Assembly: GCF_016907255.1 (NCBI RefSeq)
Contig: NZ_JAFBBQ010000001.1
Span: 2,046,001 to 2,110,000, forward strand
DNA from: Microbacterium keratanolyticum
GTDB lineage: Bacteria > Actinomycetota > Actinomycetes > Actinomycetales > Microbacteriaceae
DNA: 64,000 nucleotides
Reading direction: 5' to 3'
The notes under the pieces are model-generated. The model had not been told where the DNA came from, searched no databases, and worked only from the letters and a program-made list of their open reading frames with translations. Shown one piece after another: positions 15,655 to 23,623 of the stretch. How positions within the stretch are numbered: position 1 is the first letter of the stretch; each line of letters opens with the position of its first letter. Position numbers and translations under genes: made by a program.

Positions 15655-15660
15655 CGAGAA

Positions 15661-15690
15661 CGGGGCTGACAGCGCATGCTGTCAGCCCCG
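15661..15690 (+). terminator. Rho-independent terminator
   Basis: A perfect 13-bp stem (CGGGGCTGACAGC / GCTGTCAGCCCCG) with loop GCAT is followed by TTGT. It closes the two-gene inserted unit. The following bases, 15691-15923, hold nothing recognisable. Confidence 0.85.
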
Positions 15691-15923
15691 TTGTCATGTC
15701 GCCGGTACCCAGTCCCCGCCACCCCACGATAGATTCCACGCGTGTTGCTTTCACGTCCGAGGGGAGGTCGTCCCATCGCGCGGCGGCGCGGGATTTGTTC
15801 ACGGGCGCATCGTTGTCGGCGTAGGTTTAGACCAAGGACCGCTCCCGGGCCTCAGCTAGGACCTCGCAGCGCGCAATTGCGTTGTCGATGCCCTCGACGT
15901 GATCGAGAAACTGACGGACATTT

Positions 15924-16532
15924 ATGGCTGCGCGACCTGACGTAGGGTCTCCTGTGATCTTCCAGTGGCGCAAGTGGGACGACTCCGTGCACTGGAGGCA
16001 CGAGTGCGTGTATCTCGGGTCCGATGAGTGGGGCGACTGGGTCGGTCAGCCCGTCGGCTGGCACAGCGCGCGGCCCGGGGTGGAGATGGACGCGGAGTGC
16101 CTGAACGTCACGCTGATCCCGCCGATCGGCGAGTACGCGATGACGGTGAATCGGGACCACCCTCGTGGCCTGCGCGTCTACATCGATCTGGCGTGGGATG
16201 TGCACTGGGGTGCGCCCGCCGGTGCCGAGAACGCGGATGCGGCGGCAGGGCTTCCCCTCATCACGGGAATCGACATGGATCTCGACGTCGTGCGTCGCTT
16301 CGACACGCAGGGCGCGTACCCGTCGGGAACCTACGTGGATGACCGCGACGAGTGGGAGGAGCACCAGCAGAAGTTCGGCTATCCCGAAGATGTCATCGAG
16401 GTGCTGGAGGAGCTCACCGCAGAACTCGAAGAGGCCGTGCGCGAACAGTACGAGCCGTTCGACGACGCCACTGCGGACGCTTGGCTCGACCGCCTTGAGG
16501 CGCTGAACCTGCCGCCTAGACTGGAAGCGTGA
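15924..16532 (+). CDS. DUF402 domain protein
   Basis: This 202-residue soluble protein has the DUF402 fold signals: VIFQWRKWDDSVHWRHECVY, GEYAMTVNRDHPRGLRVYIDL and DMDLDVVRRFDTQG. The last is close to the DxD region that binds a divalent cation in family nucleoside phosphatases. A helical acidic C-terminal region (VLEELTAELEEAVREQYEP) follows. Nucleotide phosphatase activity is a family-based guess only. The ATG at 15924 has a weak GACGGA upstream. Its end overlaps menG by 4 nt. Confidence 0.83.
   Translation: MAARPDVGSPVIFQWRKWDDSVHWRHECVYLGSDEWGDWVGQPVGWHSARPGVEMDAECLNVTLIPPIGEYAMTVNRDHPRGLRVYIDLAWDVHWGAPAGAENADAAAGLPLITGIDMDLDVVRRFDTQGAYPSGTYVDDRDEWEEHQQKFGYPEDVIEVLEELTAELEEAVREQYEPFDDATADAWLDRLEALNLPPRLEA
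16517..16522 (+). promoter_or_regulatory. -10-like element of menG, leaderless type
   Basis: TAGACT lies inside the end of the DUF402 gene and ends 6 nt before the menG GTG at 16529. Confidence 0.55.
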
Positions 16533-17266
16533 CCCCCGAAAGCGAAGCCAATCGCGCCGACCTCGGCAAGGACCCTGATCGCGTCAGCAGAATGTTCGAC
16601 CAGGTGGCGGCGGGGTATGACCGCACGAACTCCGCGATGACGGTCGGCAACGACGCGCTCTGGCGTGCGGCCACCACCCGCGCGGTCGCGCCGAAGCGCG
16701 GGGAGCGCATCCTCGACCTGGGGGCGGGCACGGCATCGTCGTCGGCGTCCTTCGCGGCGAGTGGCGCCGAAGTGGTGGCCGCAGATTTCTCGCCGGGCAT
16801 GCTCGCCGAGGGCAAGCGTCGCCACGGGCATCTGCCTAACCTCAGCTTCGTGCAGGCGGACGCCACGAATCTTCCCTTCGAAGACAACGAGTTCGACGCG
16901 GTCTCGATGTCGTACGCGCTGCGCAACGTGCAGGATCCGAAGAAGGCCCTCAGGGAGCTGTACCGCGTGACCAAGCCCGGGGGGCGTCTCGTGATCAACG
17001 AGTTCTCGACTCCGCCCAGCGCCCTCGTGCGCGGCTTCTACCGCTTCTACAACAGCCAGGTGCTGCCCCGCGTCGCCCGGGTCGCGGGCACCAACGGCGG
17101 CGCCTATGACTACCTGAACGAGTCGATCCGCGACTGGCCCGACCAGAGGCGCCTGGCCGCATGGATTCGCGAGGCCGGATGGTCGAACGTCGCGTACCGC
17201 AACCTCTCCTTCGGGATGGTCGCGCTGCACCGTGCGACGAAGCCCGCGAAGTCCAGCGGATCCTGA
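16529..17266 (+). CDS. menG: demethylmenaquinone methyltransferase
   Basis: This 245-residue SAM-dependent methyltransferase (UbiE/MenG family) performs the last step of menaquinone synthesis. N-terminal RVSRMFDQVAAGYDRTN and SAM-binding LDLGAGTASSS are present. Next come DFSPGMLAEGKRR and the signature SMSYALRNVQDPKKALREL, then TKPGGRLVINEFSTP. The GTG start overlaps the DUF402 stop and has TAGACT 6 nt upstream, so it may be transcribed both with and independently of its neighbour. A prenyl diphosphate synthase for the side chain follows. Confidence 0.96.
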   Translation: MTPESEANRADLGKDPDRVSRMFDQVAAGYDRTNSAMTVGNDALWRAATTRAVAPKRGERILDLGAGTASSSASFAASGAEVVAADFSPGMLAEGKRRHGHLPNLSFVQADATNLPFEDNEFDAVSMSYALRNVQDPKKALRELYRVTKPGGRLVINEFSTPPSALVRGFYRFYNSQVLPRVARVAGTNGGAYDYLNESIRDWPDQRRLAAWIREAGWSNVAYRNLSFGMVALHRATKPAKSSGS

Positions 17267-17300
17267 CCGTTCGCCCGAATCTGCCGCTCACGACAACAGA

Positions 17301-17306
17301 TAGGCT
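17301..17306 (+). promoter_or_regulatory. -10-like element, leaderless type
   Basis: TAGGCT ends 7 nt before the GTG at 17314. Confidence 0.5.
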
Positions 17307-17313
17307 GGAACAC

Positions 17314-18375
17314 GTGACTTCGAGCCACTCCGCCTCGGGTTCGCGCCTCGCGAGCCGTCTTGGCTTCAGCGACCGCGTGTTCGTCGGCCCCTCCGCGCGC
17401 CGTCTGGCCCGCGAGGTCGAGGCCGGACTCGATGTCATCGAAAGTGGTCTGGCGGAAGATCTGCGCGTGGCCGATTCGTTGGCCGATGCCGCTGCTCGCT
17501 ATCTGTTCGAGGCTGGCGGCAAGCGTGTGCGCCCGGTGCTCACACTTCTCGTCGCGCAGCTGGGTGACGGCAACATCGCGCCCGTCATCGACGTGGCCAA
17601 GGCGATCGAGATCACGCATCTCGGATCTCTGTACCACGACGACGTCATGGACGGCGCAGACCGCCGTCGCGGTGTGCCCTCGGCCCATGAGGTCTGGGGC
17701 AACAACGTCGCCATCCTCACGGGTGACATCCTCTTCTCCCGAGCGAGCCAGATCATGTCGCGTCTCGGAGAGCGCGCGATCCGGCTTCAGGCCGACACCT
17801 TCGAGCGTCTCGTGCTCGGACAGATGCACGAGACCATCGGCGCGCAGCCCGATGACGATCCGATCGAGTTCTACATTCAGGTGCTGGCCGACAAGACCGG
17901 CTCTCTCATCGCCGCCGCGACGCAGGCGGGGATCATCTTCTCGAACGCACCGTCCGCCTTCGAAGAGCCGCTGCGTGTGTACGGCGAGAAGGTCGGCGTC
18001 GCGTTCCAGCTGCTCGACGACGTGATCGACCTCTCGGCCGATGCCGAGAACACCGGCAAGGTCCCCGGCACCGACCTGCGCGCGGGCGTTCCGACGATGC
18101 CGTATCTGCTGTTGAAGACCGACACCGATGCGACGTCGATCGACCTGGCCGCACGGATCGACGCGGGCGTCGCTGAGATCGCCGACGGCGCAGACCCGGC
18201 GATCCTCGATGGGCCGCTCGCCGAGCTCCGAGACCACGCGGCGACGCAGCGCACCCTGGATCTGGCGCGCACGTGGACCGACGACGCGATCTCCGCGATC
18301 GCCCCCCTTCCCAACGGGCCGGTGCGCGAGGCGCTCACCCGGTTCGCACAGACTCTCGCTGATCGCAGCAGCTGA
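17314..18375 (+). CDS. polyprenyl diphosphate synthase, likely for the menaquinone side chain
   Basis: This 353-residue trans-isoprenyl diphosphate synthase condenses isopentenyl diphosphate onto an allylic primer. FEAGGKRVRPVLTLL, the first Asp-rich motif in GSLYHDDVMDGADRRRG, and the second in FQLLDDVIDLSAD are intact. The residues before the first motif (ITHLGSLY) are mostly small, suggesting a long product chain. The GTG start (TSSHSASGSR) was chosen over longer frames because TAGGCT lies 7 nt ahead and the length fits the family. Its position after menG supports a menaquinone role. Confidence 0.93.
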   Translation: MTSSHSASGSRLASRLGFSDRVFVGPSARRLAREVEAGLDVIESGLAEDLRVADSLADAAARYLFEAGGKRVRPVLTLLVAQLGDGNIAPVIDVAKAIEITHLGSLYHDDVMDGADRRRGVPSAHEVWGNNVAILTGDILFSRASQIMSRLGERAIRLQADTFERLVLGQMHETIGAQPDDDPIEFYIQVLADKTGSLIAAATQAGIIFSNAPSAFEEPLRVYGEKVGVAFQLLDDVIDLSADAENTGKVPGTDLRAGVPTMPYLLLKTDTDATSIDLAARIDAGVAEIADGADPAILDGPLAELRDHAATQRTLDLARTWTDDAISAIAPLPNGPVREALTRFAQTLADRSS

Positions 18376-18426
18376 GGCGTCCCGCGGCCGGTGTGCCGCG
18401 TGTGGGCGCAGTGACGAAAGGACCTC

Positions 18427-19800
18427 ATGACCAAGCTGAGACTCGCCATCGTCGGAGCAGGACCGGCCGGCATCTACGCCGCAGACATCCTGCTGAAGGC
18501 GGAACGCAAGTTCGACGTGTCGATCGACCTGTTCGAGCAGCTCCCTGCGCCCTACGGTCTGGTCCGCTACGGTGTCGCGCCTGATCACCCGCGGATCAAG
18601 GGCATCATCACGGCGCTGCGCGATGTGCTCGACCGCGGCGACATCCGCATCTTCGGCAACGTGCGCTTCGGCGAAGACATCACGCTCGAAGACCTGAAGA
18701 ACCACTACAACGCGGTCATCTTCGCGACCGGCGCCATCCGTGACACGAGTCTCGACATCCCGGGAATCGACGCCGTCGGCTCCTACGGTGCGGCGGACTA
18801 CGTGAGCTGGTTCGACGGCCACCCCGACGTGCCGCGCGAGTGGCCGCTGGATGCGGAATCGGTTGCCGTCATTGGCAACGGCAACGTCGCGCTCGACGTG
18901 GCTCGGATGCTCGCGAAGCACGCCGAAGACCTGCTGGTCACCGAGGTGCCGCAGAATGTCTACGAGGGCCTCGCCGCAAGCAAGGTCACCGACGTGCACG
19001 TCTTCGGTCGTCGCGGACCGGCGCAGGTGAAGTTCACCCCGCTTGAGCTGCGCGAGCTCGGTGAGCTGCGCGACGTCGACATGGTCGTCTACGACGAGGA
19101 CTTCGACTACGACGAGGCCTCCCGCGATGCCGTCGCGAGCAACAAGCAGGTCATGGTCATCGACCGTGTGCTGCAGTCGTGGCGCAAGCGGGACTCGGTC
19201 AACAACGCCGGCGGCACCGCATCGCGTCGTCTCCACCTGCACTTCTGGGCGCGCCCGGTCGAGCTGCGCACCGACGAGGAAGGCCGCGTCGCCGCGATCG
19301 TCTACGAGCGCACGAAGCCGGATGGCGAAGGCGGTGCGGTGGGCACGGGCGAGATGCGCGAGATCGAGATCCAGGCGCTGTACCGCGCCGTCGGCTATTT
19401 CGGTTCGCCGCTGCCGGGTGTGCCCTTCGACAAGAAGCACGGTGTGATCCCGAACCGCGAGGGGCAGGTCATCGAGGCCAAGTCGAACCAGCGCGTGCCG
19501 GGGATCTACGCCACCGGTTGGATCAAGCGCGGACCGGTGGGTCTCATCGGCCACACGAAGTCCGACGCAATGGAGACGGTGCGCCACATCATCAACGACC
19601 AGGGCTCCTGGTGGCAGCCGACCGATCCTTCCGAAGAGGCGATCCCGGCGCTGCTCGCCGAGCGTGGCGTGCAGTGGACCGACCTCGACGGCTGGCACCG
19701 CCTCGACCAGCACGAGATCGCGCTGGGCGAGCCGCACGAGCGTGCGCGCGTGAAGGTCGTTCCGCGCGACGAGATGGTGCGGATCTCGCGCGGCGAGTGA
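18427..19800 (+). CDS. FAD-dependent ferredoxin-NADP reductase (FprA-like)
   Basis: This 457-residue flavoprotein of the adrenodoxin-reductase-like class moves electrons between NADPH and ferredoxin. The FAD motif is IVGAGPAGIYAADILL and FEQLPAPYGLVRYGVAPDH is diagnostic. An NADP-binding AVIGNGNVALDVARML is present, and YATGWIKRGPVGLIGHTKSDA near the C-terminus is typical of FprA. The ATG has GAAAGGACC upstream. It follows the prenyl synthase by 51 nt and ends at a strong bidirectional terminator. Electron partners are not encoded nearby. Confidence 0.93.
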   Translation: MTKLRLAIVGAGPAGIYAADILLKAERKFDVSIDLFEQLPAPYGLVRYGVAPDHPRIKGIITALRDVLDRGDIRIFGNVRFGEDITLEDLKNHYNAVIFATGAIRDTSLDIPGIDAVGSYGAADYVSWFDGHPDVPREWPLDAESVAVIGNGNVALDVARMLAKHAEDLLVTEVPQNVYEGLAASKVTDVHVFGRRGPAQVKFTPLELRELGELRDVDMVVYDEDFDYDEASRDAVASNKQVMVIDRVLQSWRKRDSVNNAGGTASRRLHLHFWARPVELRTDEEGRVAAIVYERTKPDGEGGAVGTGEMREIEIQALYRAVGYFGSPLPGVPFDKKHGVIPNREGQVIEAKSNQRVPGIYATGWIKRGPVGLIGHTKSDAMETVRHIINDQGSWWQPTDPSEEAIPALLAERGVQWTDLDGWHRLDQHEIALGEPHERARVKVVPRDEMVRISRGE

Positions 19801-19814
19801 GCCAGAGAGCATGA

Positions 19815-19854
19815 CGGCGGATGCCCCAGACCGATCGGTCCGGGGCATCCGCCG
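19815..19854. terminator. bidirectional terminator hairpin
   Basis: A 13-bp stem (CGGCGGATGCCCC and complement) extended by GACC/GGTC lies between the convergent FprA-like and lipoprotein genes, followed by TTCTCT. Confidence 0.8.
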
Positions 19855-19866
19855 TTCTCTGTGTGA

Positions 19867-20250
19867 TCAGGGAGCGGGCGTCACCTCGACGGTGAACGTC
19901 ACGCTGTCTCCGCTTTCGGAGTTGTCGAGGGTGACCTCGGTGGATCCCTCGGCCAGGGCTTTCAGCCCGGGGTTGAACTGCGCCGAGCCGTCGTCCTTTC
20001 CGGGGGTGAACTCGACGATCTTCGGGTCGGCGATGTCCGCCTCCCACGACGTGTACGTCTTGTCGTCTCCGGTGAGGTCGATGACGTTGCCGACACCGAC
20101 CGTGACGGTCGTCCCATCGATCTTCGTGAGGTCGGCGATGACGGGCGCGATGACACCTGTCGAGGGTGCGGCGCAGCCGGCGAGGGCGAACGCGGAAGCC
20201 ATGCCGAGGGCGAGAAGCGCGGCGGTACGGGGGCGGGTCGTGCGGGTCAT
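19867..20250 (-). CDS. small secreted lipoprotein
   Basis: This 127-residue protein has a basic N-terminus, a hydrophobic segment and lipobox LAGC with Cys near residue 25. The mature domain of about 100 residues looks all-beta: VTVGVGNVIDLTGDD, then LKALAEGSTEVTLDN and VTFTVEVTPAP. This recalls chagasin-like or Ig-like secreted domains, but key motifs are not certain. The GGAGG ribosome binding site is clear. It is divergent from the copper-associated membrane protein gene and could belong to the same envelope system. Confidence 0.8.
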   Translation of the reverse strand: MTRTTRPRTAALLALGMASAFALAGCAAPSTGVIAPVIADLTKIDGTTVTVGVGNVIDLTGDDKTYTSWEADIADPKIVEFTPGKDDGSAQFNPGLKALAEGSTEVTLDNSESGDSVTFTVEVTPAP

Positions 20251-20386
20251 AGGAACCTCCGAAGGGCAGAGACGGGGTAGTTGTGCCTGTAGCGCTCAGC
20301 GTAGGGGGAGCGGCGCACGCAGCGGCTGGGAATGCGCAGTGATCCGCGCGTGCGAAAAGGGGTGGCGGATCTGAGAGGATGGAGCC

Positions 20387-21025
20387 ATGCGACAGTCCCG
20401 GGCCACGCGCGTCCTGCGTGGTGCTGTCGCGGCCTCGGTCGCGACGTTCGTCGCGCTGCTCTCGCACGTCGCCGGTGGCGGTCCGCTGCCCGGCCTCCTG
20501 TGGATGCTGACGCCGTGGGTCTTCTCGATCCTCATTTCGGTGATTCTCGCGGGTCGCGCGCTCTCGCTCCTGCGGTTGTCGTTCACGGTGGCTCTGAGCC
20601 AGGTGCTGTTCCACGGCATGTTCGCGCTCGGTGCCGTTCCGACATCAGGGCTCGTGGGCGTTCCGGAAGCGGCAGGCGTGCACGTGCACGGTGGGGCATT
20701 CATGCTTCCGGCGCTCGGCGCATCCGCGGCGGCGAGCCCGCTCGCCGGTGATGCCCTCATGTGGGCGATGCACGCGGTCGGCGCGATCGTCACGACGGTG
20801 GCCCTGTACCGGGGCGAGCGTGCGGTGCTGCGGCTGCTCCAGCTTGCTTCGGACCTGCTCGCGTGGGTGCAGCGGAAGCTCATCCCCGTGCAGACGGTCC
20901 TGGCGGCGGTGCTCGCACCGCGGCCGCGCGGACTCGCCGCGGCGACCGCGCTTCTGCCGGTGGCGGCGACGTCGCCTCATCTCTCGATGGTGATCCGTCG
21001 AGGCCCTCCTCTCCTCTCGGTGTGA
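20387..21025 (+). CDS. membrane protein heading a copper-handling cluster
   Basis: This 212-residue protein has about four or five membrane helices (residues about 12-32, 35-58, 63-85, 120-135) and a His-rich loop (GVHVHGGAF) near residue 100 that could bind metal. It is followed within 0.11 kb by CopC-like, PCuAC and Dyp peroxidase genes on the same strand. A role in copper or heme handling is therefore a reasonable but unproven inference. GAGGAT 6 nt upstream of the ATG may be its -10 element. No named family is recognised. Confidence 0.75.
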   Translation: MRQSRATRVLRGAVAASVATFVALLSHVAGGGPLPGLLWMLTPWVFSILISVILAGRALSLLRLSFTVALSQVLFHGMFALGAVPTSGLVGVPEAAGVHVHGGAFMLPALGASAAASPLAGDALMWAMHAVGAIVTTVALYRGERAVLRLLQLASDLLAWVQRKLIPVQTVLAAVLAPRPRGLAAATALLPVAATSPHLSMVIRRGPPLLSV

Positions 21026-21131
21026 GTTCCTTCGTGCGCCCGATTCGCGCACGCCTTCACCCATCTGTGCGCGCACGGCGCTGATCGTGCGCGCCGGGGG
21101 CGTGGTGCTGCCATGCCCCGAAAGGAGAGAC

Positions 21132-21749
21132 ATGTCTCGTATTCGTACCCTTCTGGCGGGGGCCGCATTGGCGACCGCTGTTGTTCTGGGCACAGCGCTG
21201 CCTGCTGCCGCCCATGATGATCTCGTCGGGAGCACCCCGACCGCGGGCGAGACGCTCGCGACCCCGCCCACATCGGTGACCCTGTCGTACAGCGCCGACG
21301 TGCTGACGATCGGGGCACTCGTCTCTGTCGTCGACGCGAGCGGCACGGACTGGGCCGCGGGAGAGCCCGTCATCGAGATGACCGACGTGACCACGCCGTT
21401 GAAGGACGGTATGCCCGCCGGGGCATATGAGATCCGCTGGCGCGTGGTCTCCAGCGACGGACACCCGATCTCGGGTCTGGTTCCGTTCACGGTCGAGGCA
21501 TCCGAGGCCCCCGAGGTCGTGCCGTCGCCGACGCCGGAGGTCACCGCGGCAGCGACGTCGGAGCCAGAGCCGGAGGCATCCGCCGGTCCGGTCGCCGACG
21601 ATGCTCAGGATTCCCTGTGGGACTCGCCGGTCGCCCGCACCATCGTGATCGCCGGTGCGGGTGCCGTCGTGGCCCTCGCGCTGTTCTTCGGCATCTCGTT
21701 CTTCCGTCGACGCCGCAAGGCCGCCGGTTCCACGGACGAGAAGCAGTGA
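21132..21749 (+). CDS. CopC-like copper resistance protein
   Basis: This 205-residue exported protein has a Sec signal peptide ending around AAAH, so a copper-binding His is the first mature residue, as in CopC. The domain shows HDDLVGSTPTAGETL, VTLSYSADVL and YEIRWRVVSSDGHPISG (second His site). A Pro/Ala/Glu-rich linker and one C-terminal helix with an RRRRK anchor hold it to the membrane. The ATG at 21132 was chosen over an upstream frame because AAAGGAGAG lies just ahead. It probably binds extracellular Cu(II) and passes it on (family knowledge). Confidence 0.92.
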   Translation: MSRIRTLLAGAALATAVVLGTALPAAAHDDLVGSTPTAGETLATPPTSVTLSYSADVLTIGALVSVVDASGTDWAAGEPVIEMTDVTTPLKDGMPAGAYEIRWRVVSSDGHPISGLVPFTVEASEAPEVVPSPTPEVTAAATSEPEPEASAGPVADDAQDSLWDSPVARTIVIAGAGAVVALALFFGISFFRRRRKAAGSTDEKQ

Positions 21750-21763
21750 GAGGGCGGATCACC

Positions 21764-22327
21764 ATGAACACGACATCGCGCAGCATCCGCCTTGCCGCTC
21801 TCGCAGCCGCCGTCCTCGCCCTCAGCGCCTGCGCGCCGGCGGCACCCGCTCCCGAGTCCGCCCAGGCGGAGGTGACGATCGCCGCAGACTCCGTGACGAT
21901 GGCGGACACCTGGGTCAAGGCCGTGCCCGAGGGTATGTCCGCGGCCTTCGGTGTCATCGAGAACCCGAGTGCCGTCGATGTGACGATCGTCTCGGCGACC
22001 AGTGAGGTCGCACATATGGTCGAACTGCACGAGACCGTGGAGGACGAGACCGGCCAGCACGTCATGCGCGAGAAGCAGGGCGGGTTCGTGATCCCCGCGG
22101 GCGAGCGTCTCACGCTCGAGCCCGGCGGAAACCACCTCATGCTCATGGGGCTCACCGGTCCACTCGTCGCGGGTGCGGATGTCACGCTCACGCTGACGTT
22201 CTCGGACGGATCGACGCTCGATATCACGGCGCCCGTGAAGGACTACGCCGGTGCGAACGAGAACTACGAGGGCGGGCACGGTGGCTCGGATGAGGACGCC
22301 GGTCATGATCACGGCGGCGATCACTGA
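21764..22327 (+). CDS. PCuAC family copper chaperone lipoprotein
   Basis: This 187-residue lipoprotein (lipobox LSAC, Cys near 23) has a PCuAC domain. The Cu(I)-binding residues are visible as HMVELHE, a following Met in HVMREKQGG, and NHLMLMGL, matching the family H(M)x10Mx21HxM pattern. A His/Asp/Gly-rich tail (GHGGSDEDAGHDHGGDH) could add metal binding. Such chaperones deliver copper to cytochrome oxidase in other bacteria. The start at 21764 gives a proper signal peptide. Its TGA overlaps the Dyp peroxidase ATG by one base. Confidence 0.93.
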   Translation: MNTTSRSIRLAALAAAVLALSACAPAAPAPESAQAEVTIAADSVTMADTWVKAVPEGMSAAFGVIENPSAVDVTIVSATSEVAHMVELHETVEDETGQHVMREKQGGFVIPAGERLTLEPGGNHLMLMGLTGPLVAGADVTLTLTFSDGSTLDITAPVKDYAGANENYEGGHGGSDEDAGHDHGGDH

Positions 22328-23556
22328 TGCCTGACCCAGACACTGCCAGCCCGCGGCGCGCCAGCCGACGGCAGTTTCTGCTGGGCGGTGCCGTCGCGGG
22401 CGTCGGTGCCGTCGCAGCGGTGGGGCTCGACGCGCTCGTCGCGTCGGCCCGCCCTGCGCCGGCGGTGGCGGAGCCGGCAGCATCCCCGCTGCACGGTTCC
22501 GAGACGGTGCCGTTTCACGGCATCCATCAGGCCGGAATCGCGACGGATGCTCCTGCGCACGCTCTGTTCGTCGGGCTCGACCTCCGCCCCGATGCCGACG
22601 CCGCCGCGTTGCGCCGACTCATGCGGACGCTGTCGGATGATGCGGCGCGCCTCACTCAGGGGCGGCCCGCGCTCGCCGATACCGAACCCGAGCTCGCGGT
22701 GGCGCCGGCGAAGCTGACGGTCACCTTCGGGTTCGGTCCCGGGTTCGTCGCCCGTGCACAGGGGGAGGCGCCTTCGTGGCTGCGTCCGCTGCCGGCGTTC
22801 GGCATCGACCGCCTGGAGCCCGCGTGGTCGGACGGCGATCTGCTGCTGCAGATCTGCGCCGAGGACCCGTTGGCTGCAGCGCATGCCGCGAGGATGCTGT
22901 TGAAGGATGCTCGCAGCTTCGCCCAGGTGCGGTGGTGGCAGGACGGCTTCCGCCGGGCGCACGGCACCGTCGCTCCGGGCACCACGATGCGCAACCTGTT
23001 CGGTCAGGTCGACGGCACGAGCAATCCGATCCCCGGCAGTGCGGACTTCGACCGGCTCGTGTGGGTGGCTGACGGATGGATGGCCGGAGGTACAGGGATG
23101 GTCGTGCGCCGCATCCGCATGGATCTGGACACCTGGGATGAGCTGGACCGCCCCGGACGCGAGCAGTCGGTCGGGCGCACACTCAGCACAGGAGCACCGC
23201 TGACGGGGATGCGCGAGCATGACGAACCCGATTTCACCGCGGTGAACGGGCTCGGGTTTCCGGTGATCCCGGAGTTCTCGCACGTTCGGCGTTCGCGCAG
23301 CGACGACCCGCGTCAGCGCATCTTCCGGAGGGCGTACAACTACGACGTCGCCCCGGACGGCAGGGGCGTCTCGGAGTCGGGTCTCGTCTTCGCGACGTTC
23401 CAGGCCGACATCGATGCGCAGTACGTGCCGTTGCAGCAGCGCCTCGACGAGCTCGATCTGCTCAACCAGTGGACGACGCCCATCGGCTCGGCCGTGTTCG
23501 CTATCCCCCCAGGGTGTGCGGAGGGCGGGTACGTCGGCGAGACTCTGCTCGACTGA
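22327..23556 (+). CDS. Dyp-type heme peroxidase, Tat-exported
   Basis: This 409-residue peroxidase starts with a twin-arginine signal (RRASRRQFLLGGAVAG). It is therefore exported folded with heme. The family motif with the distal Asp is in NLFGQVDGTSNP (Asp229), and a His in EFSHVRRSRSD fits the proximal heme ligand, followed by QRIFRRAYNYD. It is closest in layout to EfeB/class A enzymes. The stop/start overlap with the PCuAC gene shows co-translation, so peroxidase and copper chaperone probably act together outside the membrane. Confidence 0.94.
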   Translation: MPDPDTASPRRASRRQFLLGGAVAGVGAVAAVGLDALVASARPAPAVAEPAASPLHGSETVPFHGIHQAGIATDAPAHALFVGLDLRPDADAAALRRLMRTLSDDAARLTQGRPALADTEPELAVAPAKLTVTFGFGPGFVARAQGEAPSWLRPLPAFGIDRLEPAWSDGDLLLQICAEDPLAAAHAARMLLKDARSFAQVRWWQDGFRRAHGTVAPGTTMRNLFGQVDGTSNPIPGSADFDRLVWVADGWMAGGTGMVVRRIRMDLDTWDELDRPGREQSVGRTLSTGAPLTGMREHDEPDFTAVNGLGFPVIPEFSHVRRSRSDDPRQRIFRRAYNYDVAPDGRGVSESGLVFATFQADIDAQYVPLQQRLDELDLLNQWTTPIGSAVFAIPPGCAEGGYVGETLLD

Positions 23557-23558
23557 AC

Positions 23559-23593
23559 CAGGGGTGCGACGTCTTCGCGGCGTCGCACCCCTG
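23559..23593. terminator. terminator-like hairpin
   Basis: A perfect 13-bp stem (CAGGGGTGCGACG / CGTCGCACCCCTG) with a 9-nt loop follows the peroxidase stop by 3 nt. No T tract follows; a second small hairpin (23591-23608) overlaps its end. Confidence 0.7.
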
Positions 23594-23611
23594 CGGCTGA
23601 AGCCGCAGCAC

Positions 23612-23617
23612 TACGCT
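23612..23617 (+). promoter_or_regulatory. -10-like element, leaderless type
   Basis: TACGCT ends 6 nt before the ATG at 23624. Confidence 0.5.
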
Positions 23618-23623
23618 GGCACC

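Noticed and set aside
15742..15945. A 67-codon plus-strand frame between the terminator and the DUF402 gene.
   Set aside because: The product is almost entirely Arg, Pro and Gly with no start signal, typical of a non-coding GC-rich frame.
17110..19848. A 912-codon open frame on the minus strand.
   Set aside because: It overlaps menG, the prenyl synthase and FprA-like genes on the other strand and shows no recognisable domain.
20387..23556. A possible novel defence or biosynthetic island.
   Set aside because: The genes have coherent copper and peroxidase families, normal composition and no mobility genes.
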